The notes: generated from the sequence alone by a model not told the origin. A DNA stretch of 17,825 bases from JAVSMW01 sp032027005 (GCA_032027005.1 JAVSMW010000004.1:195838-213662), one strand, 5' to 3'. Positions 6,001 through 14,136 are shown, counted from the first letter of the stretch. Numbers and translations are program-made.

Positions 6001-6759
6001 TTACAGAGCTTTAACTATATACTGGCGCAGATGATCAAAGTCATTAACCAATATTAGGGCAATAGCAATAATATATTTACGTTGTCTTTCCAGAGTTTTT
6101 CTGCTTATTTCAACTTTTCTTTCCAGCAGTCTTAGAGGAACCTCTTTTCTGGTAAGCAGGTGATGAACCATATCCCGGTCTTCAGCAATAATCTTTGCCA
6201 CTTCCATGGCCCTAACCCGGGCATCCTCGTGTTTTGGTGAAATAGAGACCAATTCCTGAAAGCTAATACCAAATTCTTGCAGCTTCTGGTTGAACTGCAG
6301 GATCTCTTCCTTCCGATCTGCTGCACTGCTTTTGGCCTGAAAAGCCTCCACAGATTGTTTGGATTCAATATAATAGTATGTACTCTCGGAATTCTCATCA
6401 TCTTCCTGTTCAAAGCTTGACAGTGGGACCACTCTTTTGACAACAGACGATTCTTTTCTGAAATAATCTATGAGCCGCCTTTTAATTACGGTTTCAGCAA
6501 AGCTCAAAAAAGAACTGTTTTTGCCTGTGTCATAACAGTCGATAGCCTCGTTAAAAGCCATCAGACCAACACTGACTTCATCATCCTCACCCATTCGAAC
6601 ATATCTTCCGCTTACCTTTGAGGTCATCTTGAGAATAAACGGGGTGTAACTTTTTATTAGGTGTTCACGCACCATGCTGTTTCCCCGTTGTGCTTCAAGG
6701 ACTAATTGGCCACACTCGACTGTTTCTTCTATAGAGTTTTTCTGGAAGAGAAACCCCAT
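6001..6759 (-). CDS. sigI: RNA polymerase sigma factor SigI
   Basis: SigI is an alternative sigma-70-family factor that directs RNA polymerase to heat-, envelope- or polysaccharide-responsive genes. It is kept inactive by RsgI, which is encoded immediately downstream. The 252 residues show the SigI region 2: REHLIKSYTPFILKMTSKVS, DDEVSVGLMAFNEAIDCYD, and SFLSFAETVIKRRLIDYFRK. The C-terminal DNA-binding part carries the family features (LVSISPKHEDARVRAMEVAK, then VEISRKTLERQRKYIIAIAL). The ATG at 6757-6759 follows GGAGGAGGTG after about ten bases. The gene sits between the ruv genes and spoIID. A SigI-like promoter upstream suggests autoregulation. Confidence 0.9.
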   Translation of the reverse strand: MGFLFQKNSIEETVECGQLVLEAQRGNSMVREHLIKSYTPFILKMTSKVSGRYVRMGEDDEVSVGLMAFNEAIDCYDTGKNSSFLSFAETVIKRRLIDYFRKESSVVKRVVPLSSFEQEDDENSESTYYYIESKQSVEAFQAKSSAADRKEEILQFNQKLQEFGISFQELVSISPKHEDARVRAMEVAKIIAEDRDMVHHLLTRKEVPLRLLERKVEISRKTLERQRKYIIAIALILVNDFDHLRQYIVKAL

Positions 6760-6789
6760 GGCGGTTTAACACCTCCTCCATTAATATAC

Positions 6790-6822
6790 TTTTCGAAACC
6801 TGGGTTGTTTTTATAAGGGTTC
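6790..6822 (-). promoter_or_regulatory. Candidate SigI-dependent promoter of sigI
   Basis: On the minus strand GAACCCTTAT (with ACCC at 6817-6820) is followed by CGAAAA (6790-6795) about 50 bases before the sigI start. SigI promoters in other Firmicutes have a C-rich -35 near ACCCC and a -10 near CGAA. The spacing here seems slightly long, so this remains a candidate. Confidence 0.3.
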
Positions 6823-6827
6823 AATTT

Positions 6828-7052
6828 CTATTTTCTGAAGAAAAAATTCAATAAGATAGTCAGGACTATACTTAGGAGTATACTGGTAATAACAGGGAAA
6901 TAGAAGGTAAAGTTGCCTTTGCGGATTAAAATATCACCAGGTAATCTGCCAAGAGGAAAAAGTTTATCAGCAAAGGTGATAAAAATACCTATCACAAATA
7001 ACATAACCCCCAAAATCATAAACATCTTCCCGAAACCGGAAAAGTTACCCAT
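6828..7052 (-). CDS. DUF2905 small membrane protein
   Basis: A 74-residue protein with two predicted membrane spans (about 8-26 and 50-71) and the family core FADKLFPLGRLPGDILIRKG, which places it in DUF2905. The function is not known. It lies 64 bases after ruvB, and in many Clostridia a DUF2905 gene occupies the same place, so it probably shares the ruv transcript. The ATG at 7050-7052 follows GGGGGG. Confidence 0.85.
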   Translation of the reverse strand: MGNFSGFGKMFMILGVMLFVIGIFITFADKLFPLGRLPGDILIRKGNFTFYFPVITSILLSIVLTILLNFFFRK

Positions 7053-7116
7053 GATGTTCCCCCCTGGTCTTATTTATGTTCATTCTAACATATTGCATCG
7101 TTGGCCGAAAAGTTCA

Positions 7117-8148
7117 CTAAGCCTCCTTCCAGAGTGTTCCCTGGTCAGCTCCTTTATCCATGCTTATTCCGAGGTGCTGGCAGGCCAAAGGAGTTACGAC
7201 CCGTCCTCTCGGTGTCCGGTTAATAAAGCCCAGCTGCAGCAGATATGGCTCATATACATCTTCAATAGTGTCAGCCTCCTCACCGGTTGCCGCACCCAAA
7301 GTATCTAAGCCAACTGGTCCCCCGCCGAACTTCTGAATTATAGTCAGCAACAAACGGCGGTCGGTATTGTCAAGTCCCAGTAAATCCACTTCCAGCATAG
7401 CCAGGGCCTGCCTGGCCACTTCCAGGGTGATCTTCCCCTGGGCCCTGACCTGGGCAAAGTCTCTGACCCTTTTCAGCAGCCTGTTAGCTATCCGCGGGGT
7501 TCCTCTGGATCTCCGGGCTATCTCTGCGGCCCCGTCAGGATCTATCCTGACCTTCAGGATCTTGGCCGCTCTAATAACAATTTCCTGTAATTCTGCTGTT
7601 TCATATAATTCCAGTCTGAAAATAACACCAAATCTGTCCCTGAGAGGCGAGGTCAGCAGGCCTGCCCTGGTAGTCGCTCCAATTAGGGTAAATTGTGGTA
7701 ACTCTATGCGCAGGGAGCGGGCACTTGGACCTTTGCCAATTATTATATCCAAAGCAAAGTCCTCCATGGCAGGATAAAGCACCTCTTCCACACTGCGGTT
7801 CAAACGGTGAATTTCATCAATAAACAAAACATCTCCGGGTGACAGGTTCGTTAAGATAGCTGCCAGGTCACCCGGCCTCTCGATGGCCGGTCCTGAAGTC
7901 ACCCTGACACTCACACCCATCTCTACGGCAATAATATGAGCCAGCGTAGTTTTACCCAAACCTGGCGGACCGAACAACAGGACGTGATCCAGTGAATCGC
8001 CCCTTGCTTTAGCGGCCTCTATAAATATTGCCAAATTCTCCTTGACTTTGGCTTGACCAATATAATCCTTTATTTTTCTGGGTCTAAGTCCTGATTCTAT
8101 CTCTAGGTCTTCTTCACTAAGCCCAGCTGAAATGATCCGTTCCTCCAT
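7117..8148 (-). CDS. ruvB: Holliday junction branch migration ATPase RuvB
   Basis: RuvB is the hexameric AAA+ motor that, held by RuvA at Holliday junctions, pulls DNA through and drives branch migration during recombinational repair. The 343 residues include Walker A GPPGLGKTT (60-68), Walker B VLFIDEIH (107-114), sensor 1 LIGATTRAG (about 155-163), the RDRFG arginine-finger region (170-174) and the C-terminal winged helix with GGGPVGLDTLGAATGEE. All elements are present at normal length. It starts nine bases after the ruvA stop, with AGGAGG in the gap, so it is translated from the same transcript. Confidence 0.98.
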   Translation of the reverse strand: MEERIISAGLSEEDLEIESGLRPRKIKDYIGQAKVKENLAIFIEAAKARGDSLDHVLLFGPPGLGKTTLAHIIAVEMGVSVRVTSGPAIERPGDLAAILTNLSPGDVLFIDEIHRLNRSVEEVLYPAMEDFALDIIIGKGPSARSLRIELPQFTLIGATTRAGLLTSPLRDRFGVIFRLELYETAELQEIVIRAAKILKVRIDPDGAAEIARRSRGTPRIANRLLKRVRDFAQVRAQGKITLEVARQALAMLEVDLLGLDNTDRRLLLTIIQKFGGGPVGLDTLGAATGEEADTIEDVYEPYLLQLGFINRTPRGRVVTPLACQHLGISMDKGADQGTLWKEA

Positions 8149-8157
8149 TGTAACCTC

Positions 8158-8763
8158 CTAAAACCGTCCTAACTCCTTTAATGCCCTTCTAACCAGCTGT
8201 TCAGGCGGCAATACTTCTCCTGTCCCTACAATTTTGCCCAGCACCTTCTTAGCCTCAACGGCATTATATCCTAAGGCAACCAAAGCATCTAAAGCATCGC
8301 CTGACACATCGCGCACAGCTCCGGCATCAAAAGCCACCCCGGTTGGACTGCCAGCCTCCATTTTACTCAACTTGTCCTTTAATTCAATGATTAGTCTCTG
8401 CGCTGTTTTTTTGCCAACCCCTGGGATTTGGGTTAACAACTGCACCTGTTCGTTAATAACTGCCGAGATAAACGATGGCACAGGCATTGCAGACATAACC
8501 CCCAAAGCTACCTTCGGGCCTATTCCGGATACTTGAATCAGGAGTTCGAACACCTCACGGTCACTTTCCTGGAGAAACCCGAATAGCTGCAAAATATCTT
8601 CCCGTACATGCATATAAGTATGAATCATCACATCTTCTTTGGTTTCCGCAACCTTGCCGATAACCGGCGTGGGAACAAAGATTTTATAACCGACCCCTGA
8701 AACATCAATGACTATGTAGTCTGAACCTGATGAAACGGAACGTCCCCTAAGAAACGCAATCAT
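8158..8763 (-). CDS. ruvA: Holliday junction-binding protein RuvA
   Basis: RuvA tetramers bind the four-way junction and load RuvB on opposite arms. The 201-residue protein shows the N-terminal OB fold (MIAFLRGRSVSSGSDYIVID), two helix-hairpin-helix motifs (LIQVSGIGPKVALGVMS and LTQIPGVGKKTAQRLIIELK), and after an acidic/flexible linker the C-terminal RuvB-binding domain (DALVALGYNAVEAKKVLGKI). It starts 16 bases after ruvC and is followed at once by ruvB, the classical gene order. Confidence 0.98.
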   Translation of the reverse strand: MIAFLRGRSVSSGSDYIVIDVSGVGYKIFVPTPVIGKVAETKEDVMIHTYMHVREDILQLFGFLQESDREVFELLIQVSGIGPKVALGVMSAMPVPSFISAVINEQVQLLTQIPGVGKKTAQRLIIELKDKLSKMEAGSPTGVAFDAGAVRDVSGDALDALVALGYNAVEAKKVLGKIVGTGEVLPPEQLVRRALKELGRF

Positions 8764-8779
8764 TTTAGCCCCCCTGTGG

Positions 8780-9271
8780 TTAAATACCTAAAGTTCTGGC
8801 TGATTTATAATAATGGGTGTGGCAAATTGCAATTGCTAAAGCATCTGCCACATCATCGGGCTTGGGTATAGCCGGCAGAGACAGCATGGTTTTAACCATA
8901 AACTGAATCTGCGCTTTTTCAGCCCGGCCATATCCCACTACAGCCTGTTTTACCTGCAGTGGTGTATATTCATGGACCAGTAAACCTGACTGTGCCCCGG
9001 CCAAAAGAATTACTCCCCTGGCCTGCCCGACAGTAAGGGCGGTTCGGACATTTTTATTGAAAAACAGTTCTTCCACCGCAAAATGGTCAGGTTTATATTT
9101 ATCGATCAACAAACTAACTTCCCGGTAAATTTTCCGCAGTCTTTCCTCCAACGGCTGGGAAGGAGATGTCCTAATACAACCGTAGTCGATAGCACTTAAA
9201 CTGTTACCTATCTCTTTGACCAGCCCGTAGCCTGTTATGGCCGAACCGGGGTCAATTCCAAGTACCAACAA
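8780..9271 (-). CDS. ruvC: Holliday junction resolvase RuvC
   Basis: RuvC is the dimeric endonuclease that cuts Holliday junctions symmetrically within the RuvABC complex. The catalytic acidic residues are visible in LGIDPGSAITGYGLV, in FAVEELFFNKN, and in PDDVADALAIAICH. I choose the TTG at 9269-9271, because GGAGGAGG lies eight bases upstream and the protein then begins LLVLGIDPG like its relatives. A GTG at 9289 opens the same frame, but it would place the ribosome binding site inside the gene. The resulting 163 residues fit the family. Confidence 0.95.
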   Translation of the reverse strand: MLVLGIDPGSAITGYGLVKEIGNSLSAIDYGCIRTSPSQPLEERLRKIYREVSLLIDKYKPDHFAVEELFFNKNVRTALTVGQARGVILLAGAQSGLLVHEYTPLQVKQAVVGYGRAEKAQIQFMVKTMLSLPAIPKPDDVADALAIAICHTHYYKSARTLGI

Positions 9272-9365
9272 AAATCCCGCCTCCTCCACAGTTTTTATAA
9301 TTCGACATCAGCTAAGCTTATCCTGCCAAGCCATAGTCATGTAAAGGGGAATAAATTCTACCATT

Positions 9366-9393
9366 AAAAAATGCCCCACGCATTGGTGGGACA
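9366..9393 (-). terminator. Terminator between the bofC-like gene and ruvC
   Basis: TGCCCCAC (9372-9379) pairs with GTGGGACA (9386-9393) with one G-U pair on the minus strand, followed by TTTTTT. It lies right after the bofC-like stop codon, so part of the transcription from yebC would end here before ruvC. Confidence 0.75.
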
Positions 9394-9402
9394 CTTCTCC
9401 TG

Positions 9403-10026
9403 TTAATCCTTAAATTCGTCAAAGTTTTCAAGAACAGAGTTCAACTGCCCTTCGGTTTCGAACTCATACATAGCTTTTAACCTGCTCTGGTTATCAGGGC
9501 TCTGATTATTATAGTCCATTGCTGTGTTCAAATCAGTCTGCAATTCCAGAGGCAGCTCTAAAATTGCTATATCTTCGCGCAGGAGGACTTTCTCATTGTA
9601 ACCCAGAAGACCTTCATAGACAGCTAAATTGCCATCACTAACGCCCAGATGCCTGAAATCCTGATGATATGGACAAACTCTTTTTTCTGAATAAACAAGA
9701 AGCAGATTGTTTCTCACTGAATCATCAATAGCCCAGCCTTTTTCAGGGGGATACTTTTGGATTAGACTCGCAAACTCCAGACCGATTAAATCGGATGCTG
9801 TAGGTATTCTTGTACTTACCCGATCGCCACATAGATACCTGATTTCTTTTTTGATTATAGTCTCAGCCGTAATAGTAGGTTTGAGCGTTTTGGTTTCACC
9901 GCTGGCCACCAGCGGTTTATACAAAGCCATACCCTTTCCGAACAGTCCGTAGACAGTGGCAAAGCTAAGCATAAAGACAACTGCCACACCCAGATAGAGC
10001 AGATAATCTCTATTTTTTTTAAACAT
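9403..10026 (-). CDS. BofC-like membrane-anchored protein
   Basis: A 207-residue protein with one N-terminal membrane span (about residues 10-31) and an outside domain. Its C-terminal part (HLGVSDGNLAVYEGLLGYNE, then ILELPLELQTDL) resembles the C-terminal domain of BofC. In Bacillus, BofC is a forespore protein that restrains the SpoIVB signalling protease in the sigma-K checkpoint. The match is at the level of a domain pattern, so a role in that checkpoint is inferred only. The ATG at 10024-10026 has AGGAGG eight bases upstream and is preferred over the adjacent TTG. A long hairpin in the leader would cover this ribosome binding site. Confidence 0.6.
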   Translation of the reverse strand: MFKKNRDYLLYLGVAVVFMLSFATVYGLFGKGMALYKPLVASGETKTLKPTITAETIIKKEIRYLCGDRVSTRIPTASDLIGLEFASLIQKYPPEKGWAIDDSVRNNLLLVYSEKRVCPYHQDFRHLGVSDGNLAVYEGLLGYNEKVLLREDIAILELPLELQTDLNTAMDYNNQSPDNQSRLKAMYEFETEGQLNSVLENFDEFKD

Positions 10027-10031
10027 CAATA

Positions 10032-10086
10032 AAACCTCCTTATATTGGTTGTTAAATACTAGTTATTACCAATTAAAAGGAGGTTT
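10032..10086 (-). promoter_or_regulatory. Leader hairpin covering the bofC-like ribosome binding site
   Basis: AAACCTCCTT at the 5' side on the minus strand (10077-10086) pairs with AAGGAGGTTT (10032-10041), which is the ribosome binding site of the bofC-like gene. A further six pairs ATTGGT/ACCAAT follow after a small internal loop, with an 18-base terminal loop. The structure would block translation until opened by a ribosome, a protein, an RNA or heat. Confidence 0.5.
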
Positions 10087-10113
10087 ATACATAATCATTT
10101 GTTAGGTTGTTAT

Positions 10114-10500
10114 TTAAAAATACTTGTCTACCAGATTTCCAAGCAAAACATACTTAAACTTCCTGCCGCGGAAAGTAGCAGCTGCCCCGACCACCCCGTA
10201 TAAAAACAGACTTGACCCGACGAGCACTGAAACTGCACCTAGATTCTCGGGGGTTAAAAGAGCATTATAAGCAGAGAGGATTTTGATAATCGCCGGGCGG
10301 CCCAGATAACTTATACCAGACATTAAACTTAAAGCCGGAATCTGATAAACTAATGCTTGCATCACACTGTTTCTGATAAATTCAGACTTACCACGTCTGG
10401 CCAGCCAGATGGCAAATGCCGCAGCTGTTCCATACCACCCGAAAATAATCATTAAGTGACTGAACCCGGCTAGAATCCGCTCTTCACTCGTAGGTTCCAT
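10114..10500 (-). CDS. DUF4870-like integral membrane protein
   Basis: A 128-residue protein with about three or four membrane spans. The opening TSEERILAGFSHLMIIFGW and the later KSEFIRNSVMQALVYQI match the pattern of DUF4870 (Tic20-like) proteins, in which a hydrophilic loop rich in basic residues joins the spans. The function is unknown. I choose the ATG at 10498-10500, since GAGGTG lies six bases upstream; a GTG nine bases earlier is less well placed. The gene begins just after the yebC stop, so the two are probably co-transcribed. Confidence 0.6.
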   Translation of the reverse strand: MEPTSEERILAGFSHLMIIFGWYGTAAAFAIWLARRGKSEFIRNSVMQALVYQIPALSLMSGISYLGRPAIIKILSAYNALLTPENLGAVSVLVGSSLFLYGVVGAAATFRGRKFKYVLLGNLVDKYF

Positions 10501-10510
10501 CCAACCCACC

Positions 10511-11260
10511 TCATTGATTCATAATAAGCTCATCATCAATATCAAAATTTGAGAAGACGTTTTGCACATCGTCATGATCTTCCAGGGCATCCATCAGTTT
10601 GAGCATTTTTACAGCATCGTTACCTTCCAAGGCCACGGTATTTTGAGGTACCAAAGCAACCTCGGCGGCAATGGGATTTAGTCCTGACTCCCTAACCGCT
10701 GCATCGACGGCACCAAAATCCTCGGGTGCACAAGTTATTTCAAAGTTGTCATCATCTTCCTGAACATCACCTGCTCCAGCGTCAAGGGCAATCATCATGA
10801 TTTCGTCGGCATCTTTGCCGAGCCCTTCTTTTTCGATGGTAATGACTCCTTTTTTCTCAAACATCCAGCCTACACAGCCGGTTTCGCCAAGGTTACCGCC
10901 GTATTTTGAGAAAATATGCCTGACATCTGCGGCGGTCCGGTTTCTGTTGTCTGTCATTACTTCTACCATCACTGCCGCGCCGCCGGGTCCGTAACCTTCA
11001 TATGTTAGTTCTTCATAATTTACACCGGCCAATTCCCCTGTCGCCTTTTGAATTACCCTAGTTATGTTATCCATTGGCATATTGGCAGCTCTCGCCTTTT
11101 GAATAACGTTTTTCAGTCTCAGGTTATTTTCAGGGTCACCACCACCCTGTTTGGCAGCAACAATTATTTCCTTGCCTAACCTGGTAAAAATCCTGGCTCT
11201 CTGGGCATCCTGTTTACCCTTGCGATGCTTTATATTAGCCCATTTTGAGTGGCCTGACAT
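10511..11260 (-). CDS. yebC: YebC/PmpR family protein
   Basis: The 249-residue protein has the complete YebC signature: MSGHSKWANIKHRKGKQDAQ at the N-terminus, NMPMDNITRVIQKATGE, YEGYGPGGAAVMVEVMTDNR, and GGNLGETGCVGWMFEKKGVI. The family was first described as transcription regulators (PmpR, YebC) and is related to the mitochondrial translation activator TACO1. Later work points to a role on the ribosome, helping it past difficult proline stretches. It precedes the ruv genes here as in many bacteria. The ATG at 11258-11260 follows GGGGGAGGAAG, and a consensus-like promoter lies about 35 bases upstream. Confidence 0.96.
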   Translation of the reverse strand: MSGHSKWANIKHRKGKQDAQRARIFTRLGKEIIVAAKQGGGDPENNLRLKNVIQKARAANMPMDNITRVIQKATGELAGVNYEELTYEGYGPGGAAVMVEVMTDNRNRTAADVRHIFSKYGGNLGETGCVGWMFEKKGVITIEKEGLGKDADEIMMIALDAGAGDVQEDDDNFEITCAPEDFGAVDAAVRESGLNPIAAEVALVPQNTVALEGNDAVKMLKLMDALEDHDDVQNVFSNFDIDDELIMNQ

Positions 11261-11293
11261 GACTCTTCCTCCCCCTTTTTAAATTACTTTGTT

Positions 11294-11322
11294 ATTTTAG
11301 CATACAAAGTCCAAGTTTTCAA
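11294..11322 (-). promoter_or_regulatory. Promoter of yebC
   Basis: TTGAAA (11317-11322) and TAAAAT (11294-11299) on the minus strand are exactly 17 bases apart, and the yebC start is 34 bases downstream of the -10 box. This probably drives yebC, the DUF4870 gene and the bofC-like gene. Confidence 0.6.
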
Positions 11323-11421
11323 AAGTTTTGTGCAATAAAAGGGTAAAATGAGTATTTTGGGGATGGTTTTTTGGATAAGCTAAGACTACTAATAACTCAT
11401 AATTTGAAAGGAGAACTCATT

Positions 11422-11610
11422 ATGCTGCGTAAGCACAACAACAATGAGAGAAGCAAAAACGGCCGTCAACCCCTGAAAGACTCTTCAGGCCTGAATTATT
11501 TCCATTTTACTTTGAGTGAAAAAAATCATGAAATCACCCTTCCCGTTGAACAGGAGACTGCCTGGGAGAAGCTGCACGATATAACCTGGGATCCCGGACG
11601 CGGAGACTAG
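11422..11610 (+). CDS. Small hydrophilic protein of unknown function
   Basis: A 62-residue protein that I do not recognise. The ATG at 11422 is chosen because AAAGGAG lies eight bases upstream; an earlier in-frame ATG at 11371 has no ribosome binding site. The N-terminal third is very basic and Asn-rich (MLRKHNNNERSKNGRQPL). The remainder has a more ordered look (NYFHFTLSEKNHEITLPVEQ) and ends in DITWDPGRGD. There is no membrane span or signal peptide. It is alone on the plus strand between two minus-strand operons. The good ribosome binding site is the main reason to call it real. Confidence 0.5.
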   Translation: MLRKHNNNERSKNGRQPLKDSSGLNYFHFTLSEKNHEITLPVEQETAWEKLHDITWDPGRGD

Positions 11611-11634
11611 TATCTCCACCTTCCGCCTTTTGTG

Positions 11635-12378
11635 TTATGGTGTCTGAGTACGGACAATATTAAATTCCCCCCATGCTGCTAACTGATCCCCTTTTATTAT
11701 CACAGCACCTAAAACCCCCGGGATGGATTTGGCTATTTCCACCCCGTTTTTTACATCCTTTTTGGTTTGGACTACATTGCCTGCCGCAGAAGCAGCGGCA
11801 TCTGCGAGGATGGCAGAACCCGCAATAATGATGGCAGCATCAGCTTGACCCATACTCAGCGAAGGGCCCACCGTCCCCGATGAAGTACAAACACCTGCCG
11901 GCATCACGACAGCCGGAATTTCTATGGCAATTTTACCAGTAAATGGTGAATCCCCGGCAAAAACTCCGGCTAACCTATTCCGGGTGGAATACATAAAAAT
12001 ATCTCCACCGTTTTCCACAATAACTTCCGCACATACTTTCATCAAATCACGACCTACAAATTCGGCAAAGGCCCCGGCAACGGCTGCCATTGGGCCTACT
12101 CCCGCCAAATTTGCGGATGCCGCCATAGCCTCAGCAATAACAGGTGCCCCAGGCAATACCGGATGAGGGTTAAGAGTGAGTTTAAAATCCGGGTCCTTAT
12201 CAATGTAGCTTTCCAAGTCATACCTGTGGGCCATTATTCTTTTTTCCACTCGCCGGGATAGCTTATCGCAGAAACTTTCCTTATCCACACTTATAAACAA
12301 ATCAGTTTCCTTGACACAGGTTCTGAAAGACATCAGACCCTTGGCGACATTATCCCGATATGTTCTGTTTACATACAT
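11635..12378 (-). CDS. UPF0280 (COG2122) protein, sulfide assimilation
   Basis: A 247-residue member of UPF0280, a family distantly related to the flavin-transferase ApbE fold. The pattern includes HPVLPGAPVIAEAMAASANL, GVGPMAAVAGAFAEFVGRDL, VENGGDIFMYSTRNRLAGVF, and GTVGPSLSMGQADAAIIIAG. In methanogens a homologue improves assimilation of sulfide into cysteine and homocysteine, but the reaction is not settled. It is the last gene of a riboswitch-controlled operon with a NIL-ferredoxin and a DUF39 protein, which supports a role in sulfur entry. It starts 15 bases after the ferredoxin stop with only a weak ribosome binding site, so it may rely on coupling. Its stop faces that of the small plus-strand gene. 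Confidence 0.85.
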   Translation of the reverse strand: MYVNRTYRDNVAKGLMSFRTCVKETDLFISVDKESFCDKLSRRVEKRIMAHRYDLESYIDKDPDFKLTLNPHPVLPGAPVIAEAMAASANLAGVGPMAAVAGAFAEFVGRDLMKVCAEVIVENGGDIFMYSTRNRLAGVFAGDSPFTGKIAIEIPAVVMPAGVCTSSGTVGPSLSMGQADAAIIIAGSAILADAAASAAGNVVQTKKDVKNGVEIAKSIPGVLGAVIIKGDQLAAWGEFNIVRTQTP

Positions 12379-12393
12379 TGCCTTGAAACCCCA

Positions 12394-12813
12394 TTATTTT
12401 TTGCCATTAAAATTAAGCTCAATAGCTTTAACCGGGCACGTCCTTAAGCATACCCCGCAAACAACACATTTATCATCATCAAAAATAACTTCCATGGAGG
12501 GACGGGATACATAGAGGGCCCCCGAAGGACAGCAGCTGGTGCAAGCCCCGCAGTGAGTGCACCTGTCCTGGTTCCTGTTGATATCCTGGCTTAAACTGTC
12601 TATTCTAACTCCCTGTTCTCTTAAAAATCCCAAACCTGCCTCATATTTATTTTCATCTCCGCTCAGTTCGGCAACAATAAAGCCCTCTTTGTATGGGTTG
12701 ACATTGGCTTTTAGCACATTGACCATCAGGTCGAAATCTTTAACAAGGTGGTATAACCATGGTTTATCTACAATCTGAGGGGGAAACCTCAGCACTATCT
12801 TTTTTGCAGTCAT
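12394..12813 (-). CDS. NIL domain [4Fe-4S] ferredoxin
   Basis: About 139 residues: an N-terminal NIL domain (IVLRFPPQIVDKPWLYHLVK onward, to about residue 78), named after such domains in methionine ABC transporters, then two ferredoxin motifs. Counted from the first Met, the cysteines are C86, C89, C92 and C96 (CTHCGACTSCCP) and C117, C120, C123 and C127 (CVVCGVCLRTCP). Both are complete CxxCxxCxxxCP sites, and one extra Cys lies at 95. In methanogens the orthologue acts with the DUF39 protein in forming homocysteine from aspartate semialdehyde and sulfide, presumably supplying electrons for persulfide reduction. Of two adjacent ATGs, the second (12811-12813) has the better distance from AAGGAG. 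The gene lies between DUF39 and UPF0280. Confidence 0.9.
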   Translation of the reverse strand: MTAKKIVLRFPPQIVDKPWLYHLVKDFDLMVNVLKANVNPYKEGFIVAELSGDENKYEAGLGFLREQGVRIDSLSQDINRNQDRCTHCGACTSCCPSGALYVSRPSMEVIFDDDKCVVCGVCLRTCPVKAIELNFNGKK

Positions 12814-12857
12814 CATATAACTCCTTTCAGTTTTTCGCCGCCAATGACCAAGTAATC

Positions 12858-14062
12858 CTAGGGAGCTGTTTTCTCCTGCAGCCCCTTAAGGGTTATGCCC
12901 GAATCAGCTGATGGCAGTGGTTGTACCGCTTCTCCTAGGGTAAACTCCCCTCTGGCAATCCAATTCTTCAAAGTCTCGGCAATTTCTTTGGCCTTGATAT
13001 AACTCGACAGAGGGGCAGTCATAACTTCCTGGCCGTTGACTTCAATAACACCCGATTTCAGCTGGGCATATGAAACAGAGCCTATACTTTTTCCGGTAGC
13101 ATTTGGATAATCATTACTATAGTCAACCACAGGTGCAAAAATATCTTCATCTTTTACTGCAGTGAATTTTAAGATTTCCTCATTCAGGATTGGTATTGGG
13201 ATTCCAATGCCGACCGTTAACGTGCAGCCATAACCTAAAAAGCTCGTACCCCTCAGCCATTGGTGCTTCATTTGTTTCAAATCCCCTATGACAGACAGGG
13301 TTCCGGCACCGCTCAAGGGTACACCGTTATCCCCTCTCGGGCCGCATGGACTGTGCTGGGTCCCGTTCCAGGCCACATAACCGATTCCGCCCCCTAGAAA
13401 GATCCTGGTCCCAATGCCAATAGTCTTATAATAAGGGTCATTAAGCAGCGGACTCAACTGTCCGGCACTGCAATAATGGGCGTTGCCCAAATTAGGTTTT
13501 AATGTGCCCATATAAGTATAAATGGTTTTATTAGATAAATTGACTGCCACATTATAGTTTTGGTAAGCATTGCGCGGGTTAAAAAGAATGGCTTCATTTA
13601 TGTCATTAAGACTCAGGTAAGTTTCAATTTTCCTGCGTGGATAACAGTCTGTCCCATACCCGGTGGCTTCAAACTTTATTGATTTACCGGCAACAAGATC
13701 CTCGATAACATGTCCCCCGCCATATCTGAACTCTCCCGGATGATCAGAATTCAAGGGATCATATTCCGGCAATTCGTTAACACCCAGGTATGCGTCAACA
13801 GCCGCAACACCTGTATAGGCTTGTACATCGTTCATCCAAACCCGATGCATTTTAATTCTGGGTTAGAATGTCCAAAATTAAAAAAGGCGCCAGATGAGCA
13901 CATAGGGCCAAAGGTACCGGTAGTGACTACATCCACTTCCCTGGCAACCCTCTCAATGCCTTTTTCCTCAACCATGCCAATGACTTCTTCGGCAGTCACT
14001 ACCACAACTTTACCTGACTTAATTTTTTCGTTAATTTCCGCATATGTTCTTTGCAAAGCCAC
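12858..14062 (-). pseudogene. DUF39 homocysteine biosynthesis protein, frameshifted
   Basis: DUF39 (COG1900) proteins help convert aspartate semialdehyde and sulfide to homocysteine in anaerobes, using conserved cysteines that carry persulfide. The first frame (14062 to 13832) contains TTGTFGPMCSSGAFFNFGHS with Cys55. The second (13850 to 12858) continues as MHRVWMNDVQAYTGVAAVDA, then ATGYGTDCYPRRKIETYL with the second Cys, FNPRNAYQNYNVAVN and YMGTLKPNLGNA. Together they make one protein of about 400 residues. The break lies at 13840-13860. Joining through a -1 step at AAAA gives SNPELKMHRVW, and one extra C would give SNPRIKMHRVW, both like relatives. Apart from this base the gene looks well conserved, with a GTG start after AGGAGGGG and a riboswitch upstream. 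It may be a recent mutation, a sequencing error or recoding. Confidence 0.8.
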
Positions 14063-14105
14063 GTTTACCCCTCCTAGCCAAATTTTTGCTTAAAACACCC
14101 AGGAG

Positions 14106-14136
14106 TATAACAAACCCCCTTTTTACGAAAAGAGGG
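14106..14136 (-). terminator. Riboswitch expression-platform terminator
   Basis: On the minus strand CCCTCTTTT pairs with AAAAAGGGGG around a short CGT turn, followed by TTTGTTATA. The CCCTCTT arm can instead pair with AAGAGGG at the 3' side of the aptamer's first helix (near 14158-14168), giving an antiterminator. When SAM holds that helix closed the terminator forms. Confidence 0.75.

Noticed and set aside
13840..13860. A canonical -1 programmed frameshift site X-XXY-YYZ
   Set aside because: The sequence is GAA TTA AAA TGC, which lacks the identical first triplet of a true slippery heptamer; only slippage on AAAA is conceivable.
13710..14093. Plus-strand open frame across the DUF39 frameshift
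   Set aside because: It is antisense to a clearly recognisable gene and lies over the SD and start of that gene.
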